Source: Desulfobacterales bacterium
GTDB lineage: Bacteria > Desulfobacterota > Desulfobacteria > Desulfobacterales > Desulfobacteraceae
Length of the DNA stretch: 15,533 bases
Assembly: GCA_022361135.1 (NCBI GenBank)
Contig: JAKSBM010000584.1
Location: 1-15,533 of the forward strand
Reading direction: 5' to 3'
Shown here: positions 1 through 5,740 of the stretch, piece after piece
How positions within the stretch are numbered: position 1 is the stretch's first letter
Layout of the letters: every line of letters starts with the position of its first letter
Notes under the pieces: model-generated
What the model was told of the DNA's origin: nothing
What the model saw: only the letters and a program-made list of their open reading frames with translations
The model's database searches: none
Position numbers and translations under genes: made by a program

Positions 1-76
1 CGAACACGGAAGTTAAGCTTCTTATCGCCGATGGTACTGCACCGGGGACGGTGTGGGAGAGTAGGACGCCGCCGAA
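1..76 (+). rRNA. rrf: 5S ribosomal RNA, 3' part (cut by left window edge)
   Basis: The window opens inside a 5S rRNA gene, at about the position of the conserved CGAAC of loop C (near E. coli nucleotide 43). The 5S landmarks that follow are GAAGTTAAG, GCCGATGGTACTGCA, the GTGTGGGAGAGTAGG segment and a closing GACGCCGCCG, which is the 3' strand of helix I. The rest of the gene, and presumably 23S and 16S rRNA, lies to the left of the window. The exact 3' end is set only to within a few bases. This is the best preserved of three 5S-like segments here and is probably the functional copy. Confidence 0.9.
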
Positions 77-84
77 ATTTTTTC

Positions 85-125
85 AAAAAGCCCTGTTCGT
101 CATTGCGACGTTCAGGGCTTTTTTT
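85..125 (+). terminator. Intrinsic terminator of the 5S rRNA gene
   Basis: The outer stem AAAAAGCCCTG (85-95) pairs with CAGGGCTTTTT (113-123). A symmetrical TT/TT internal loop separates it from a 4-bp inner stem, CGTC (98-101) with GACG (107-110), capped by a 5-base loop. A T-run follows. The same architecture recurs after the two decayed 5S copies downstream. Confidence 0.88.
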
Positions 126-133
126 ATTTTGTG

Positions 134-265
134 CGGGTTTATTCATATTCGTGCTGCGGGAGAGAGTCACCATCTCGACCACACCCGATCTGAAGTAGTT
201 AAGTTTCTTATCACCGATGGTACTGCACCGATACGCTATGGGAGAGTATGGCGCCGCCGAAATTC
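134..265 (+). pseudogene. Decayed 5S rRNA copy 2
   Basis: This segment keeps the 5S core CCGATGGTACTGCACCG (214-230), identical to 28-44 in copy 1, as well as GGGAGAGTATGG and the 3' GCGCCGCCGAAAT. It differs in ways that argue against function. The stretch between CGACC and GTTAAG is 28 nt, against 17 nt in copy 1. The segment after GCACCG reads ATACGCTAT instead of GGGACGGTGT, which breaks the hairpin pairing in that arm. A clear 5' half of helix I is not recognisable. The 5' boundary is estimated from 5S length and is uncertain. It is followed by its own terminator. Confidence 0.62.
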
Positions 266-269
266 TTTG

Positions 270-312
270 AAAGGGCCTTGTTCATCACTGCGATGTTCAA
301 GGCCCTTTTTTT
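270..312 (+). terminator. Intrinsic terminator after decayed 5S copy 2
   Basis: The outer stem AAAGGGCCTTG (270-280) pairs with CAAGGCCCTTT (298-308). It has the same TT/TT internal loop, an inner stem CATC (283-286) with GATG (292-295), a 5-base loop and a T-run. Relative to the terminator at 85-125, both strands of the inner stem have changed together (CGTC/GACG to CATC/GATG), so the fold is kept. Confidence 0.85.
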
Positions 313-329
313 ATTCATCCTGCTTTCAT

Positions 330-457
330 TTATGTGAAGATGTCTTGATGCTGACTGGAGAGTTCCCACCTCGAACATACCCAATCTGAAGTATGTAAGC
401 TTCTTATCACCGATGGTATTGCACCGGGGCGGTGTGGGGAGTAAGATGTCGCTAAAA
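330..457 (+). pseudogene. Decayed 5S rRNA copy 3
   Basis: A third 5S-like segment contains TTCCCACCTCGAAC, GTAAGCTTCTTATC, CCGATGGTATTGCACCG (410-426, one mismatch to copy 1) and CGGTGTGGGGAGTAAG. Like copy 2 it has 28 nt rather than 17 between CGAAC and GTAAG. Here the expanded part forms a perfect inverted repeat, ACATAC (376-381) with GTATGT (392-397). The 3' end reads GATGTCGCT rather than GACGCCGCC. The 5' boundary is uncertain. It is probably a non-functional relic; its spacing from copy 2 (about 196 nt) is close to that between copies 1 and 2 (about 186 nt), suggesting tandem duplication of a 5S-terminator unit. Confidence 0.6.
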
Positions 458-461
458 TTGT

Positions 462-500
462 AAAGGCCCTGTTCGTCATTGAGATGTTCAGGGCCTTTTT
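462..500 (+). terminator. Terminator after 5S copy 3, possibly bidirectional
   Basis: AAAGGCCCTG (462-471) pairs with CAGGGCCTTT (489-498) around a TT/TT internal loop. The inner stem CGTC (474-477) with GATG (483-486) contains one G-T wobble. A T-run follows on the plus strand. The iclR stop codon is only 27 bases to the right, so the hairpin may also end minus-strand transcription, where a weaker TTTACAATTTT follows the stem. Confidence 0.8.
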
Positions 501-526
501 GTTTTAATACTATTTTGCGGTTAGCT

Positions 527-1342
527 TCAGTAACTCTGCCAGATGTCTTCCTGGGTGAGTTGCATGCCGGCAAAGGTGTTGGACAGTTCCCGGGTGGCAG
601 TTTTCAACAGGGGAACGAATTGTTTTTCAACCTCGGAAAGGCTGAACCGTTTTTTGGGAACCGTGATGTTGACGGCCATGAGTGCTTCTCCGGCCTGGTC
701 GAATATGGGGCAGGCCACGGAGAGAACACCGGGGGTGAGCTCTTCGTCATTGAGGGCATAGCCACGTTTTCGGATGCGGGAGAGATCCGCTTCAAAGGCC
801 TGGGCGTCAGTGATGGTTTTGGGCCCCAGGGGTTTGAATTCCAGGGCCCTGAGGATAGGGTTAACGATTCCTGGTCGGCCAAAGGCCAGCATAGCCTTGC
901 CTAAACTGGTGCAGTGCAGGGGAAGAAGGGAGCCCACCTGGAGATCAAAATGAAGATACTTGTCCTGTCTCAGCCGTACGATATATAGGATTTCATCCCC
1001 TTCCATGATTCCTAAATTTACGGTTTCGCCAATGTGATCGTGGAGTTTTTTCAAGCGCATTTCCGCCACCTCCCTCCAACTCATCCCCTGGAGTACGGCA
1101 AATCCCAGGGTGAGAATCCTGGGGGTGAGATGATAATGTTTCTGGCTGTCCTTGCGCAAGTAGCCCAAAGTGCAGAGCGTGGCGCACATGCGGGTGGCCG
1201 AGGTGTAATTCATGTCCAGCACGGAGCCGATTTCCGTTAATTTCATGGGACGGCGTGCCCGGGCCAGGGTTTCAAGAACTTCCAGTCCCCGTTCCAGGGA
1301 TTCAACATGATAACTGCCCTTATCTGACTTAATTTTCGGCAT
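527..1342 (-). CDS. IclR-family transcriptional regulator
   Basis: This 271-residue protein has the usual IclR length. Residues 13-75 form the N-terminal winged helix-turn-helix domain (VESLERGLEVLETLA, then LTEIGSVLDMNYTSATR as the recognition region, then LGYLRKDSQKHYHLT). The remainder is the effector-binding domain, with the family hallmarks LHCTSLGKAML near residue 142 and RGYALNDEELTPGVLSVACP in the C-terminal half. The ATG start is supported by AAGAGG seven bases upstream. The gene diverges from the TAXI-TRAP genes. Palindromes in the shared upstream region, and again before the catabolic operon, are its most likely binding sites, so it probably senses the imported acid or a CoA or oxo-acid derivative. 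Whether it represses or activates cannot be told from the sequence. Confidence 0.93.
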   Translation of the reverse strand: MPKIKSDKGSYHVESLERGLEVLETLARARRPMKLTEIGSVLDMNYTSATRMCATLCTLGYLRKDSQKHYHLTPRILTLGFAVLQGMSWREVAEMRLKKLHDHIGETVNLGIMEGDEILYIVRLRQDKYLHFDLQVGSLLPLHCTSLGKAMLAFGRPGIVNPILRALEFKPLGPKTITDAQAFEADLSRIRKRGYALNDEELTPGVLSVACPIFDQAGEALMAVNITVPKKRFSLSEVEKQFVPLLKTATRELSNTFAGMQLTQEDIWQSY

Positions 1343-1466
1343 ATTCAGACCTCTTTGTAGGAATTTGACAGCATGCCCTGGCGATAGATGTAACCTGAAC
1401 TCAAGCCTCTGTCCACCAGGGACAGGGTGGAATTTTCTTTTTTAGCCTTGACTTTTTTGGGTTCAT

Positions 1467-1494
1467 ATCATAGTTTTTCTTAGAACGCAATCAA
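1467..1494 (-). promoter_or_regulatory. Predicted sigma-70 promoter of the iclR gene
   Basis: On the minus strand, TTGATT (1494-1489) is followed after 16 bases by TATGAT (1472-1467), a five-of-six match to the -10 consensus. Transcription would start near 1460, giving a leader of roughly 118 nt before the ATG at 1342. An imperfect inverted repeat lies in the spacer and the 15-bp palindrome lies just upstream of the -35, which suggests autoregulation. Confidence 0.55.
1477..1485. promoter_or_regulatory. Partial operator inside iclR promoter
   Basis: TTCT-T-AGAA is a short inverted repeat resembling the core of the 15-bp palindrome at 1496-1510. Their centres (1481 and 1503) are 22 bp apart, about two helical turns, so two regulator dimers could bind on the same DNA face. 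It sits between the predicted -35 and -10 of iclR. It is short enough to arise by chance in AT-rich DNA. Confidence 0.35.
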
Positions 1495-1495
1495 T

Positions 1496-1510
1496 TTTCT
1501 CATAGAGAAA
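1496..1510. promoter_or_regulatory. Palindromic operator upstream of the TAXI gene
   Basis: TTTCTCATAGAGAAA is an inverted repeat of TTTCTC and GAGAAA around a 3-bp centre, in the divergent iclR/TAXI intergenic region. A near-identical palindrome occurs at 4577-4591 ahead of the catabolic operon; 13 of 15 positions match and the two differences are in the centre. A shared site at two linked units beside an IclR gene is best explained as that regulator's operator. An AT-rich TAAAAA at 1514-1519 could be a weak -10 for the transporter genes, but no convincing -35 was found. Confidence 0.6.
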
Positions 1511-1612
1511 AAATAAAAATTGAAGGCGGATGCAGTTGAAGCACCAGTTTGTACTGATGTCCTGTAGGAGTAGTTTGGAACCATCAACATTATTCTCATG
1601 TGGAGGTGTGGT

Positions 1613-2602
1613 ATGGATAGATCAAAGTTGACTCGGCGGGAATTCATGAAAGCAACAGGGCTGGGTGTGGCTTCCATGGGAGCTGTGGGCCTGTTTCCCG
1701 GCCTGTCCTTCGGCAGCAGCAATTTTACCTTTGGCTCGGCCAGTGCCGCCGGTTCGTGGTATCCCCTGGCCGTGGCCATGTCCAAGGTGGTATCGGACCG
1801 GATGCCGGCGGTGAATGTCACCGGTGTGACCACCCCGGGGGCGTCCAGGGAAAACATCATGCGCATTGACCGCGGTGAAATGGAACTGGGATGGTCCACG
1901 GCCAATTTCCTGTATAAGGGATACCATGGCGTGGACATTTTTAAGCGCTCCCAAAAGGTAATAGGATGGTTCTCGGCCTATCCCGGCTATTACACCATCG
2001 CGGCCCGCAAAAGTTCGGGAATTCAATGTATGGCCGATCTCAAGGGGAAAACCGTTGCCATCGGTACCCCCGGCTCCCATTGCAACATGGACAATGTGAA
2101 TCTCATCTTTAAAAATTGCGGCCTGGCTGCGGGCAAAGATTTTAAAATCGAGCAGGTGAGATTCCCCGACGCAGTCCAGAAAATGATCGACGGTCACATC
2201 GATGCCTGTTCTTATTTCATGGGGATCAACACCCCGGGTTTCGTTCAACTGGCCGATTCCGCAGATATTACCTTTCTTCCCCTTCCCGATACCGCCCACC
2301 GGGGTATCGTCAAGCAAGATCCTTCCTATTTCATCGGCAACCTTCCTGCGGGCACCTACCGGGGCCAGGATGTGGATGTGCCGGTGGCGGCCATGGCCTA
2401 TACCACCATCTGTTCACCGGATCTGAGTGAAGAGTTCATGTACGAGGCCACCCGGGCCGTTTTTGAAAACCTTCCCTTTATCACGGCCTCTTCCCATAAC
2501 TTTAAGCAGACTACCCTTGCCAGGGTTTATCAGGGCATGCCCGTACCGGTGCATCCCGGGGCTGCAAAATACTTTGCCGAACACGGAGTGGCACAATCAT
2601 GA
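1613..2602 (+). CDS. TAXI-family TRAP transporter substrate-binding protein
   Basis: This is the periplasmic receptor of a TRAP transporter of the TAXI type, predicted to capture an organic acid and hand it to the permease encoded next. The chosen ATG at 1613 has GGAGG six bases upstream; an in-frame ATG at 1598 has no comparable site. The 329-residue protein begins with a twin-arginine-like signal (LTRREFMKATG, arginines 8 and 9) and a hydrophobic stretch, with likely cleavage near residue 30. The mature part carries TAXI-type sequence: FTFGSASAAGSWYPLAVAMS, TTPGASRENI, the ADLKGKTVAIGTPGS segment and the VQKMIDGHIDACSY segment. It is the first gene of the transporter unit. TAXI receptors are known for substrates such as glutamate or 2-oxoglutarate; the ligand here is unknown, and the enzymes downstream point to a hydroxy or oxo acid. 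Confidence 0.92.
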   Translation: MDRSKLTRREFMKATGLGVASMGAVGLFPGLSFGSSNFTFGSASAAGSWYPLAVAMSKVVSDRMPAVNVTGVTTPGASRENIMRIDRGEMELGWSTANFLYKGYHGVDIFKRSQKVIGWFSAYPGYYTIAARKSSGIQCMADLKGKTVAIGTPGSHCNMDNVNLIFKNCGLAAGKDFKIEQVRFPDAVQKMIDGHIDACSYFMGINTPGFVQLADSADITFLPLPDTAHRGIVKQDPSYFIGNLPAGTYRGQDVDVPVAAMAYTTICSPDLSEEFMYEATRAVFENLPFITASSHNFKQTTLARVYQGMPVPVHPGAAKYFAEHGVAQS

Positions 2603-2651
2603 TGAGATTTATGCTGATATTTGTTCAATGCCCAGGGAAAAGGGAAGTGAA

Positions 2652-4508
2652 ATGATCCATAAGATAGATAATTCCATTAAGACCGTCATGGCTGTGATCG
2701 CGGCATGTCTTTCCGTGATATCCTTGTATACGGCGTTTTTCGGTACTTTTGAAACCATGACCCAGCGAATCATGCACCTGACGGTGATCGGGGTCATTGC
2801 CCTGTTTTTCAATCCTCCCGGATTCAGGGATAAGTATCCCGTCTCCGCCCTGTGCACCAATCTGGTCCTGGCCGGATTGATCATCTGGTCCAATCTCTTC
2901 CTTTTGTTCAATTGGGAAAGTCTGTACATCATGCCCTTTCTGGACGGATACCAATTATTCCTGGGCGCCTCTTTTCTACTCATCCTTCTGGAATTGACCC
3001 GGCGGACCGTGGGCCTTTCCCTGGCCCTTATCGTTCTGGTGTTTATCCTCTATGCCCATCTGGGACATTTGATTCCCGGCTTTCTGGGCCATCGGGGATA
3101 CAGCATTGAGCGCATCGTGCTCCAGGTGTTTGCCGGAACCGAAGGGATCTTCGGTATTCCGGTGGGGGTCTGCTCCACGGTGGTGATCATCTTTTTGATT
3201 TTCGGTGCATTCATGGACCAGGCCGGTGCCTCCAATGTGCTTTTGGAACTGGCCGGCTCCATTGCGGGTGGATTCCGCGGCGGCCCGGCCAAGGTTTCCA
3301 TTGCCGCATCGGGGCTCATGGGGATGCTTTCGGGCAGTTCCGCCGCCAATGTGGCTACCACAGGTGCGATCACCATTCCCATGATGAAAAAGTCCGGTGT
3401 GGAAGCGCGGGTGGCAGGTGCCATCGAGGCCGTGGCCTCATCGGGAGGCTATAAAACTCCGCCCATCATGGGGGCGGTGGCCTTTGTCATGGCCAATATG
3501 CTGGGGGTGGATTACATCGACGTGTGCATCGCAGCGGCCCTGCCCGCATTCTTTCACTATTTGGGACTTTTCCTCATGGTGGATCTGTATGCCGGATTGC
3601 GGGGGCTTTCGGGAATCCCTTCATGGGAGCGGCCCCGATTTTCCCAGGCCCTGCAACGCAGTATTCTTTTCATGATTCCCGTGGCCCTGATGATTGTGCT
3701 CATGGCCATGAAGTTTTCCGCCACCTATGCCTGTGCCTATTCCCTGGCCGCCCTGTGGCTGGTGGGCGGCATTTCCCGGAATCTGTCCTGGGAAGGAATT
3801 TACAATGCTTTGCGGGACGGGGCCTTGCGCATGGTACCCATCACCATCCCCTGTGCCGTGGCCGGTATTATTTTGGGCATTTTGACCATGACCGGTGCGG
3901 GAATGAAGATAGCAGAAATCATTGAATTGTTGTCCTTTGGCAGCCTGTTTCTAACCCTGTTTTGGATCATGGTGATTTCCATCATCCTGGGAATGGGGCT
4001 TCCCCCGGTGGTTTCCTATCTGGTGCTGGCCGCCCTGGAGGTTCCGGCGCTCACCGCCCTGGGCGTTACTCCCATGGCCGCCCATCTGTTTATCTTTTAC
4101 TTCTGTGCCCTCTCCTTGATCACCCCGCCCATCTGCACCACCGCATTCACCGCTGCTGCCATCGCCGGTTCCCATCCCATGAAAACCGGGCTGGAAGCCG
4201 TACGTTTCGGCATTGTCCTTTTTACCTTGCCCTATTTGTTTGTTTATAGTCCGGCCCTGTTGTGCGACGGCAGCTTGATTGAGATACTTTTGGTGGTGGC
4301 CAAGGCCGCCGTGGGGATCTTTGCCCTGGCCGCCGGTGCCCAGGGGTATTTCATGCAGCCCTTGAGCCAGGTAAAGCGGGGGCTGTTTATCCTGGTTTCC
4401 GTTCTCTTGTTTTGGCCTTCGGCCTTGGTTTCCCTGGTGGGGGGCACGGGCTTTGTGATTCTCACATTCCCGGCGGTGAGCCGGCGGATCTTTGTTCCCT
4501 CGTCATAA
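2652..4508 (+). CDS. TRAP transporter permease, fused 4TM-12TM (TAXI type)
   Basis: This is the membrane component of an ion-driven TRAP importer, in which the small (DctQ-like, 4 TM) and large (DctM-like, 12 TM) subunits are one polypeptide, as is usual for TAXI systems. At 618 residues it has the expected length. Hydrophobic segments run throughout. The central DctM signature region is strong: GTEGIFGIPVGV, FGAFM, GGPAKVSIAASGLMGMLSGS, ANVATTGAITIPMMK and SSGGYKTPPIMGAVAFVMA. I chose the ATG at 2652, which follows a purine-rich AGGGAAAAGGGAAGTGA; an in-frame ATG at 2628 lacks a ribosome site, and the longer open frame overlaps the receptor gene. The start is 49 bases after the receptor stop, so the two are probably co-transcribed. 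A terminator follows directly. Confidence 0.93.
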   Translation: MIHKIDNSIKTVMAVIAACLSVISLYTAFFGTFETMTQRIMHLTVIGVIALFFNPPGFRDKYPVSALCTNLVLAGLIIWSNLFLLFNWESLYIMPFLDGYQLFLGASFLLILLELTRRTVGLSLALIVLVFILYAHLGHLIPGFLGHRGYSIERIVLQVFAGTEGIFGIPVGVCSTVVIIFLIFGAFMDQAGASNVLLELAGSIAGGFRGGPAKVSIAASGLMGMLSGSSAANVATTGAITIPMMKKSGVEARVAGAIEAVASSGGYKTPPIMGAVAFVMANMLGVDYIDVCIAAALPAFFHYLGLFLMVDLYAGLRGLSGIPSWERPRFSQALQRSILFMIPVALMIVLMAMKFSATYACAYSLAALWLVGGISRNLSWEGIYNALRDGALRMVPITIPCAVAGIILGILTMTGAGMKIAEIIELLSFGSLFLTLFWIMVISIILGMGLPPVVSYLVLAALEVPALTALGVTPMAAHLFIFYFCALSLITPPICTTAFTAAAIAGSHPMKTGLEAVRFGIVLFTLPYLFVYSPALLCDGSLIEILLVVAKAAVGIFALAAGAQGYFMQPLSQVKRGLFILVSVLLFWPSALVSLVGGTGFVILTFPAVSRRIFVPSS

Positions 4509-4514
4509 ATTTCC

Positions 4515-4556
4515 ATCAGCCGTATATCTGTATTTTGGATTGCGGCTGATTTTTTT
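4515..4556 (+). terminator. Intrinsic terminator after the TRAP permease gene
   Basis: ATCAGCCG (4515-4522) pairs perfectly with CGGCTGAT (4543-4550) over a 20-base loop, followed by seven T. It lies 7 bases after the permease stop. The loop is long, so termination may be partial, but it separates the transporter unit from the catabolic operon. Confidence 0.7.
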
Positions 4557-4576
4557 AACCATATAGCGAAAATTAT

Positions 4577-4591
4577 TTTCTCTAAGAGAAA
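4577..4591. promoter_or_regulatory. Palindromic operator upstream of the catabolic operon
   Basis: TTTCTCTAAGAGAAA is a perfect 15-base palindrome (7-bp arms, one central base), 26 bases upstream of the first operon ATG. It closely matches the palindrome at 1496-1510. TATTAT (4592-4597), a five-of-six -10 match, begins at the next base, so the site would occupy the -35/spacer region. No good -35 was found, which would fit either occlusion by a repressor or an activator-dependent promoter. Confidence 0.62.
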
Positions 4592-4617
4592 TATTATCCA
4601 AAGGAGATGATTGGAAA

Positions 4618-5676
4618 ATGAATGCAACGCGCACAACCCAGATGGACCGGGTGGATGAGATTGCCGGTTCCCAAGCCTGTACCGGCTGTGGTGCCTGTGT
4701 GGGCGCCTGTCCCTACCGCATGACCATGGCAGATCGCATCATCACCCTTGATCCTTGCGATTTGGACCAGGGGCGCTGCCAGGAGATTTGTCCCCGGGTG
4801 CCCGGGGATTTGGCCGCCCTTCGGCAGACGTTGTTTGAGCCGGAAACCCTCACCCGGGAGATCGGACCGGTGAGATGGTATTACATCACCCGGGCCACGG
4901 ATCCCGAAATCCGGGGCAATGCTCAGCACGGCGGCACGGTCACCGCTCTTCTGTCCCTGGCCCTGAGCCAGGGGATCATTGACCGGGCCGTGGTGGCGGA
5001 CCAGGGAGAAGATCTGCTGGCCCGGCCGGTGACCGTAAACGATGTGGCGGCCCTGAAATCCACGGGCAAAAGTAAATTTGTGGTTTCCCCCACCCTGGCC
5101 TGGATCAACCAAATGGGATCGGATGCAGCAGACGCCGGGATGGTGGCCACTCCTTGTCAGGCACTGGCCGCCGCCAAATTGCGGGATCTGTCCTCCCGGA
5201 ATCCTTCCATTGTCGCCCCCAAACTGGTCATCGGGCTGTTTTGCGGCTGGGCTTTGGATTGGACAAAATTGCGGGATCTGCTCACCGCAGAGCTGGGGGA
5301 TGCAAAAATTTTGAAACTGGATATTCCCCCGTCCAAATACCAATGCATGGAAGTTACCACGGATCAGGGACTGGTCACCATTCCTTTGGACAAGGTGGAA
5401 GAAACGGTTCGTCAATCCTGCCGGACCTGCGACGACATGACCGCTGAGTTCGCCGATATTTCCGTGGGCTCTGCCCGACTGCCCGAGGGCTGGGAAACGG
5501 CCAAGGGCTGGAACCAGGTTATTGCCAGAACCGCCCTGGGACAGGAACTTATGGAATTGGCCCGGGAAAAGGGCATTCTGGAATTCTACGAGGCCCCGGT
5601 GGACAGTCTGGAAAAACTCAAGGCCGCCTCCCTGAACCGGAAGCAGACCCTGAAGGCCCAGGGTGCACCGGCCTGA
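4618..5676 (+). CDS. FrhB/FdhB-like iron-sulfur flavoprotein (Coenzyme F420 hydrogenase beta-subunit family)
   Basis: The 352-residue protein has a ferredoxin-like N-terminus with Cys21, Cys24, Cys27 and Cys31 followed by proline (CTGCGACVGACP), then Cys47, Cys54 and Cys58-Pro. After it come the FrhB family N-terminal domain (QHGGTVTALLSLALSQGIID, then LKSTGKSKF, then ATPCQALAA) and the C-terminal domain with Cys268 and Cys271 in CRTCDD, followed by AEFADISVGSA. Family members bind FAD and iron-sulfur clusters and move electrons between ferredoxin-like donors and an acceptor. AAGGAG lies 11 bases before the ATG. As first gene of the operon, 64 bases ahead of the IorA-like gene, it is a candidate redox partner of that oxidoreductase. 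No F420-specific role can be claimed; many homologues in bacteria do not use F420. Confidence 0.85.
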   Translation: MNATRTTQMDRVDEIAGSQACTGCGACVGACPYRMTMADRIITLDPCDLDQGRCQEICPRVPGDLAALRQTLFEPETLTREIGPVRWYYITRATDPEIRGNAQHGGTVTALLSLALSQGIIDRAVVADQGEDLLARPVTVNDVAALKSTGKSKFVVSPTLAWINQMGSDAADAGMVATPCQALAAAKLRDLSSRNPSIVAPKLVIGLFCGWALDWTKLRDLLTAELGDAKILKLDIPPSKYQCMEVTTDQGLVTIPLDKVEETVRQSCRTCDDMTAEFADISVGSARLPEGWETAKGWNQVIARTALGQELMELAREKGILEFYEAPVDSLEKLKAASLNRKQTLKAQGAPA

Positions 5677-5740
5677 AAGTCAGCCCCTTCGTCATTGTGC
5701 ACATTTGAAACGATCAATTCATCAATTTAAGGAGATACCT

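Noticed and set aside
51..573. Open frames of 112 and 120 codons on both strands across the 5S region
   Set aside because: They run through 5S rRNA sequence and terminator hairpins, lack ribosome sites and show no protein family pattern.
1407..1427. Hairpin CTCTGTCC/GGACAGGG in the iclR leader, considered as an attenuator or riboswitch element
   Set aside because: It is only 8 bp with a wobble, has no T-run, no alternative pairing partner and no known leader motif.
1448..1476. Plus-strand promoter TTGACT with TAGTTT 17 bases downstream, for the TAXI gene
   Set aside because: The -10 matches only three of six bases and lies over the better-supported minus-strand iclR promoter. Start-site data would be needed.
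4594..5415. 273-codon minus-strand frame opposite the FrhB-like gene
   Set aside because: It is antisense to a gene with clear cysteine and family motifs. It is low-complexity and Gly/His/Gln-rich, as expected from reverse reading of GC-biased codons, with no ribosome site.
5713..5727. Direct repeat ATCAATT-C-ATCAATT before the IorA-like gene, considered as a binding site or internal promoter
   Set aside because: It is short, AT-rich and unaccompanied by -35/-10 elements; chance is a sufficient explanation.
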